Source of the DNA: DAOSCP01 sp035379625
Lineage (GTDB): Bacteria; Bacteroidota; Ignavibacteria; Ignavibacteriales; DAOSCP01
Length of the DNA stretch: 48,332 nucleotides
Direction of reading: 5' to 3'
Assembly (NCBI GenBank): GCA_035379625.1
Contig: DAOSVM010000017.1
Location: forward strand, 1-48,332
Of this stretch, positions 44,353 through 48,332 are shown piece by piece. The position numbers and the translations under genes were made by a program. The notes beneath the pieces were generated by a model. The model was not told the origin of the DNA, made no database searches, and saw only the letters and a program-made list of their open reading frames with translations. Numbering within the stretch: the first letter of the stretch is position 1; every line of letters begins with the position of its first letter.

Positions 44353-44426
44353 GGGCTTGTAGCTCAGGTGGTTAGAGCAGCTGACTCATAATCAGCGGGT
44401 CGGAGGTTCAAGTCCTTCCAAGCCCA
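44353..44426 (+). tRNA. tRNA with CAU anticodon (elongator Met or Ile2)
   Basis: Complete cloverleaf: acceptor GGGCTTG/CAAGCCC, D-arm GCTC...GAGC, anticodon stem GCTGA/TCAGC with loop CTCATAA (anticodon CAT), T-arm GGAGG/CCTTC with TTCAAGT, discriminator A. CCA is not encoded. The paired first base (G1-C72) excludes initiator tRNA. Whether it is read as Met or, after lysidine modification, as Ile cannot be fixed from sequence alone. Confidence 0.96.
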
Positions 44427-44433
44427 CTTAAGT

Positions 44434-44462
44434 AGCTTAGAAAATAGTTCTAAGCTTTTTTT
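44434..44462 (+). terminator. Intrinsic terminator of the tRNA gene
   Basis: AGCTTAGAA/TTCTAAGCT (44434-44442 with 44448-44456), a perfect 9-bp stem followed by a T tract, 8 nt after the tRNA 3' end. Confidence 0.92.
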
Positions 44463-44481
44463 ATTTTAAAATCTCATTTTA

Positions 44482-44533
44482 TTTAGCTCAGACAGTATAA
44501 GCTTAAGCCCGCATTCGCGGGCAGGCTAACGCC
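44482..44533 (+). repeat. Hairpin repeat with tRNA D-arm-like core, copy E
   Basis: The core TAGCTCAGACAGTATAAGC (44484-44502) differs at two bases from most copies. It is followed by TTAA, a 6-bp stem GCCCGC/GCGGGC (44507-44512 with 44517-44522, loop ATTC), then AGGCTAACGCC and seven A. It lies 20 bases past the tRNA terminator on the same strand and is the smallest copy. Confidence 0.86.
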
Positions 44534-44849
44534 AAAAAAATTATAACTCAAATAAAAATATCACAAATCACTTACCCTGAAATTTTACTTTTGAGTTTTT
44601 CATACTAAATAATTATTCACAATATCAAGAATATAATTTTTGGATTTTAATCACAAACAATAAATTTTTTCAATCCTCGTTTTCTATTACATTATTACAA
44701 CACCTCAAACTTTTACTTGAAGGCCCAAACATTTACATTTTGTATTGTAATTCAAAGATTAATAATTAGAATTTTTCTTCCAGTTATTTTTGCTATATTT
44801 ATAGAATTTTTCTTATCCTAAAATGATTATTAATCTGCTTATTGAATAA

Positions 44850-44969
44850 TTAAAATATAGCAAAATCTTCTTGTTCCACTTCAATACATATACTATTTTC
44901 TTCAAAAAAATTGTTTCTTAGAAAATTATCAAATAAATGAGTTAAAATAATTTTTTCTTGTTCAATTAT
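44850..44969 (-). other. Coding-like fragment without start, possible gene remnant
   Basis: A 39-codon open frame reads IIEQEKIILTHLFDNFL and ends VEQEDFAIF, an amino-acid mix more protein-like than the surrounding AT sequence. A stop stands directly before it and no ATG, GTG or TTG start is available at its beginning. It could be the end of a decayed gene or chance. Confidence 0.25.
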
Positions 44970-45343
44970 TTATATTAAAAGGTGAATGATAGATAAAGTA
45001 TTTATAGTCTCAGTTTATCTTGTTATATATTCTTAAAATGATATATCTTTATTCTATAATTGTTATTTTTCAAATTATAATCACAATTACTGTTAAAATC
45101 AAAAATTATTTAATAATTTTATTATTTTTTTTAATTTAAAAATATATTTTTTATTAATTAGAATTAATTTTCAATAAAAAAAAATTATTTAATTTGATTA
45201 TTAAATTAAAGGAAATTAATAAAATATATTTTAAATCTATTCATTAAATTTAATTGTAGTAAGTGGAAGTATTAAATATAAAATTATTAAATAAAAATTT
45301 GATATTTTTCTAAGAATTCATATACTAAATTGTAGGTCACATT

Positions 45344-47647
45344 ATGAAAACTGAAGCATACTCAATTAACGATTTATTAGCCAAAACTCACACCACATTT
45401 TTTATTCCTCCTTTTCAAAGAAGTTACGCCTGGGGGAAACAAGAAATTGAAAGATTTTTTAGTGATATTACAAAAATTATTGATTCCGAATTAGATTTTA
45501 CTCAAGTTAATAAACAAGAACATTTCTTCGGAACATTAGTAGTTAAAGAAGAATTATCATATGCTCCTAGGCAATCAATTTTAAAGAATTTATTTAGTGG
45601 ATTTAAAAAATTTACCGGTTCAGATTCATTAACAAAAAATATAAAAGATGAGAAATATGAAGTAATATCAAAAACAATAATTGTAGATGGACAACAAAGA
45701 TTAACTACAGCACTAATATTTTTAATTGCTTTAAGAGATACTGAAAAAGAAATAAAAAAGAAAAATTACATTACAGATACTTATTTAATAAACCCTTTTT
45801 CTTCTTTTGAATATAAGATTAAATTAAAGCAAGTTACAAAAGATTGGGAAGCTTATAAAGCACTAATAATGGATGAAAATCCATATCCCGGTATTATCAC
45901 AAGTGCATACAATTTTTTAAAAAAACTTATACAAGAACTTAAACGAAATAATCCAAGTATAACAACTGAGCACTTTTTAACAGCTATTAAACGTTTTAAT
46001 GTTGCAGTTATCTTTTTAGATGAAGCTCCTAATAAAGGTGAAGATCCTCAAGTAATTTTTGAAACTCTTAACTCTTTAGGTAAACCCCTTTCATTATCTG
46101 ACTTAATTAGAAATTTTGTTTTATTAAAATTACAAAGTGAAAAACAAAATTATATTTATGAAAAAATATGGTATCCTAAAATAGAAGACATAATTAAAGA
46201 AAATACCTCAGAGTTTTTTAGAGACTATCTACAGTACAAAATATCTGCTCACCTAAAAGTAATTAGCGATAATAATACAAAAGAATTATATCAACTCTTT
46301 AAGAGTTTCTTTTATAAACATTTTCTAAATATAGATAACTTCATTACCGAAATATTAAAATATGTAAAGTTATATAAATGGATAATAACCGAATCATTTA
46401 ATGATAATATTTCTGATAACATTCAAAATGATAAAATTATAAAGGAACTTTTAAGAAATATTTTTATTGATATAAAATCTCAGGCATTTAAGCCTTTTGT
46501 TTTAGGATTATTAGAATATCATCAATATGGTGAAAACGATATAAAATTAACTGATGAACAATTAATTTCAATGTTAGAAACAATAAGAACTTATCTAATA
46601 AGGAGAAGAATATTAGGTTTAAATAATAGTGAGAATAAACATATAATATCAAAATGTAAACTAATACAAGAAATAATTAAAAATAATACTCCTGTAATTG
46701 ATATTCTTACAAAAATGCCTTATGATGTTAGATTTCCAAATGATCTAGAGTTGAAAGAAGCTTTAACAAATATGAATTTTTATGAAGAGTTAAAAAAATA
46801 TTCTAAATTTATTTTAGGTAAAATTGAAGAAAATAATTCCAATGCAAGGATAAATTTTAGGGAAAAACATTTTAATGTAGTACACATTATGCCCTTAGAA
46901 CTATCTCGAGTTTGGAAAAATGATTTAGGAGATGATTATGAAATAATTCATAAAGAATATCTCCACAATATTGGCAACCTTATTTTCACTGATATTGCTT
47001 TCGAAAAAGATTATAAATCATTCCAAGATTTAAAACAAAAATTACAAAAGTCAAAATTATTTTCTAAAAATGACATAATTACGAAAGACAAATGGGATTT
47101 AGAAAGTATCTTAGACCACCAAAAAAATATGATAAAATGGTTGCTCAATACATTCCCTTTACCTGAGAACTTTAGAAAATCAAATAATTGGATTACACAA
47201 ATAGATAGAAATGTTTGGTTCTCACCCCAAGATGATGATGCCAGTGAGAGAGCTGAAGGTAATAAACCAACCGAACTCCGTATTTTAAATGTCAGCATAG
47301 AAGTAAAAACTTGGCAGGATGTTTACCTTAATTTCTTAAAATTTATTATTGACAACCAACCATCTAATTTATCAATAATTATTGAAAATCAACAAGAATT
47401 ACTCGGTAGAAATGATGCAATAATAAAGTGGCCTGATTTAAAGGAAAAAATAGAAAACAACAAAGAATTAATAAATCGTTACAAAACATTAGACATTAAG
47501 ACTTATGATAAAATAGATAATTTAAATGATGATACACTTTTTTTTCATACAAATATGTCAGCAAATATGTGTATGTTAAGAATTTCTAATATTATGAATA
47601 AATTTTATTTAGATAGCGATAGCGTAAAAATTAAACTAAAAAAATGA
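45344..47647 (+). CDS. DUF262/DUF1524 protein, GmrSD-like putative defence nuclease
   Basis: 767 residues. The DUF262 part has IPPFQRSYAWGKQEIERFF, the nucleotide-site motif IVDGQQRLTTALIF and FETLNSLGKPLSLSDLIRNF. The DUF1524 part near residue 500 has the HNH-type VVHIMPLELSRVW and HNIGNLIFTD; the later Asn usual in this motif is not obvious. About 140 further residues (DRNVWFSPQDD to the end) form an extra C-terminal domain that I cannot name. Relatives GmrSD, BrxU and SspE cut modified phage DNA using NTP-sensing DUF262. It lies alone in an AT-rich segment beside a tRNA and an R-M fragment. Confidence 0.85.
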   Translation: MKTEAYSINDLLAKTHTTFFIPPFQRSYAWGKQEIERFFSDITKIIDSELDFTQVNKQEHFFGTLVVKEELSYAPRQSILKNLFSGFKKFTGSDSLTKNIKDEKYEVISKTIIVDGQQRLTTALIFLIALRDTEKEIKKKNYITDTYLINPFSSFEYKIKLKQVTKDWEAYKALIMDENPYPGIITSAYNFLKKLIQELKRNNPSITTEHFLTAIKRFNVAVIFLDEAPNKGEDPQVIFETLNSLGKPLSLSDLIRNFVLLKLQSEKQNYIYEKIWYPKIEDIIKENTSEFFRDYLQYKISAHLKVISDNNTKELYQLFKSFFYKHFLNIDNFITEILKYVKLYKWIITESFNDNISDNIQNDKIIKELLRNIFIDIKSQAFKPFVLGLLEYHQYGENDIKLTDEQLISMLETIRTYLIRRRILGLNNSENKHIISKCKLIQEIIKNNTPVIDILTKMPYDVRFPNDLELKEALTNMNFYEELKKYSKFILGKIEENNSNARINFREKHFNVVHIMPLELSRVWKNDLGDDYEIIHKEYLHNIGNLIFTDIAFEKDYKSFQDLKQKLQKSKLFSKNDIITKDKWDLESILDHQKNMIKWLLNTFPLPENFRKSNNWITQIDRNVWFSPQDDDASERAEGNKPTELRILNVSIEVKTWQDVYLNFLKFIIDNQPSNLSIIIENQQELLGRNDAIIKWPDLKEKIENNKELINRYKTLDIKTYDKIDNLNDDTLFFHTNMSANMCMLRISNIMNKFYLDSDSVKIKLKK

Positions 47648-47722
47648 TATATGGTATTAGGCTCAATTTCTTTAAAATAATCCTTATAAAGAAAAAATCA
47701 TCAAATATTAGTAAAAAAGCAA

Positions 47723-48010
47723 TTAACAAAAATAGAACGGAGTTTTAACAGTCGCTCCTAAAAATACATTAACATTTGAAACAAGAGATAGTGAAATAGC
47801 TTGTGGACCCCTACCACCTGCGATAACATCCATTGCACCGTGAGATGTTAAAAAACGTGGAAAAGTACCAGTCTGATGTTGTGGTGGATCTAATACAGTT
47901 ATGTTAGTTATTTTATCATTTTCAACTTCTACAAATGCAAAAGCTTGGCAATGCCCCAAATGAGCTGATAATACTCCATTTTCTAACGGAATAGCTATAA
48001 TTTTTTTCAT
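47723..48010 (-). CDS. NifX/NifB-type dinitrogenase cofactor family protein, C-terminally truncated
   Basis: 95 residues. IAIPLENGVLSAHLGHCQAFAF, then PPQHQTGTFPRFLTSHGAMDVIAGGRGPQA and VNVFLGA match the small proteins of the Nitro_FeMo-Co family, most of which are general metal-cluster carriers and not tied to nitrogen fixation. The usual helix (x-EEAVKAYLxGEL) after VFLGA is missing: the frame runs into TPFYFC and a stop. None of the three frames beyond resembles the missing helix, so the end was lost or replaced. It converges with the DUF262 gene, 75 bp apart. Confidence 0.8.
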   Translation of the reverse strand: MKKIIAIPLENGVLSAHLGHCQAFAFVEVENDKITNITVLDPPQHQTGTFPRFLTSHGAMDVIAGGRGPQAISLSLVSNVNVFLGATVKTPFYFC

Positions 48011-48159
48011 CTTTTTCTTTTTTTAGTGATAATATATAATCGTCATTGTAAATTATTTGGAATAATCCTTCCATAATTATCATTCCTATTTTTATAAATT
48101 TTCATTTAATATGATACAACAAACAGTTTTTGGTTTCTTTATAGTTTTTGGTTTTAAAT

Positions 48160-48252
48160 TTTTGGTAGGGGCTCAATATTGGGGGCAAACATACGTTAGG
48201 TTGGAACAAAACTGCGTTTTCAACCCATTTGGGCAGACACGCAGGTCTGCCC
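48160..48252. repeat. Intergenic hairpin cluster after the R-M fragment
   Basis: Perfect stem GGGCAGAC/GTCTGCCC (48231-48238 with 48245-48252, loop ACGCAG) touches the stop codon of the adjacent gene. A second hairpin has GGTTG/CAACC (48199-48203 with 48221-48225) enclosing AAAAC/GTTTT (48208-48212 with 48216-48220). The GGTAGGGGCTCAATATTGGG stretch upstream completes a block that is much richer in G+C than its surroundings. Such GGGCAGAC hairpins recur in many genomes (recollection). Confidence 0.6.
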
Positions 48253-48332
48253 TCATCCAATAATCTTTATCTCCTCCTCAGTCAAATCGTATAACCTATA
48301 CACCAGATTGTCAATTTCCCTTTCCAACTCGC
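48253..48332 (-). CDS. C-terminal tail of a type II/IIG restriction-modification enzyme (partial)
   Basis: The last 25 codons before a TGA at 48253-48255 encode ELEREIDNLVYRLYDLTEEE then IKIIG. The pattern ID-LVY-LY-LTEEEI at the very end is typical of Eco57I/TaqI-type N6-adenine methyltransferase-restriction fusions and PglX-like enzymes. The codons favour GAG, CTG, GTG and AGG, unlike the GAA/TTA-rich neighbours, suggesting recent transfer. Only the tail is in the window, so the exact type is open. Confidence 0.65.
   Translation of the reverse strand, partial: ELEREIDNLVYRLYDLTEEEIKIIG

Larger units (their letters stand above)
44427..45343. other. Intergenic region, 917 bp, start of an accessory segment
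   Basis: It contains the tRNA terminator and repeat copy E at the left end. From about 44540 to 45343 it is extremely AT-rich. The only coding-like trace is a 39-codon minus-strand frame at 44850-44969 (ending QEDFAIF) with no normal start, possibly a gene remnant. Confidence 0.65.

Noticed and set aside
44482..44533. Repeat copies as real tRNA genes or tRNA pseudogenes
   Set aside because: Only the D-arm-like segment matches. There is no acceptor pairing, anticodon loop or T-arm in any of the five copies.
44353..48332. tRNA 3'-end duplication (attL/attR) bounding the right-hand segment
   Set aside because: I searched by eye for the tRNA end (TTCCAAGCCC) downstream and found no second copy in the window; the far end may lie outside.
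1..48332. CRISPR array, rRNA operon, prophage or insertion sequence
   Set aside because: No regularly spaced direct repeats, no rRNA sequence, no phage structural genes and no transposase were found in the window.

Overview
The window is a very AT-rich, gene-dense bacterial chromosome segment. It looks Gram-negative: it carries lpxK, a TonB-dependent receptor, lipoproteins and a LysM lytic transglycosylase. Several features point to the Bacteroidota/Chlorobiota (FCB) side, most like Ignavibacteria or Kapabacteria. These are a DUF3127 protein, TAnnTTTG-like promoter boxes, type 2 isopentenyl-diphosphate isomerase, pyruvate phosphate dikinase and lipoproteins of the CDIF/CDNPFAP type. The lineage is an inference from gene content; no rRNA is present to settle it.

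Layout. 1-2.4 kb: minus-strand operon ebfC-recR-methyltransferase-lipoprotein-lipoprotein (cut by the left edge). 2.4-5.5 kb: a DUF3127 protein, then a tightly overlapping cassette of two Ddl-like ATP-grasp enzymes and a GNAT acetyltransferase. 5.6-12.3 kb: a chemoreceptor with a CZB domain, a TonB receptor under a TPP riboswitch, and a lytic transglycosylase with LysM repeats. 12.4-15.3 kb: comF, a heme-type membrane protein, truA and a GT2 glycosyltransferase. 15.8-20.3 kb: nuoGHI alone, then an M16 peptidase broken at a T10 run. 20.8-24.3 kb: a TPR membrane protein, a PHP protein with a small upstream gene, an AAC(3)-type acetyltransferase and an SRPBCC protein. 24.3-31.6 kb: queA-ispD-plsY-gpsA, ppdK and lpxK. 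32-36.8 kb: a three-gene glycosyltransferase/esterase operon. 36.8-44.2 kb: HPr and enzyme I, then rpiB-glyA-comM-fni-prenyl synthase. 44.35 kb: a tRNA with CAU anticodon. 44.4 kb to the end looks accessory: a long AT-rich gap, a DUF262/DUF1524 (GmrSD-like) protein, a C-terminally truncated NifX/NifB-type protein, and the C-terminal tail of a restriction-modification enzyme at the right edge with different codon use.

The most unusual signal is a dispersed intergenic repeat found five times (near 5.57, 15.41, 20.40, 20.76 and 44.51 kb). Each copy has a nearly invariant 19-nt core, TAGCTCAGACGGTGTAAGC or close to it, which resembles a tRNA D-arm. One or two GC-rich hairpins follow; their sequences differ completely between copies but the pairing is kept. 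Other points worth checking are the ATP-grasp/ATP-grasp/GNAT cassette, the tRNA-adjacent defence-like region, a TPP riboswitch with a readable terminator/antiterminator switch, a likely ATT start codon, and a homopolymer frameshift.
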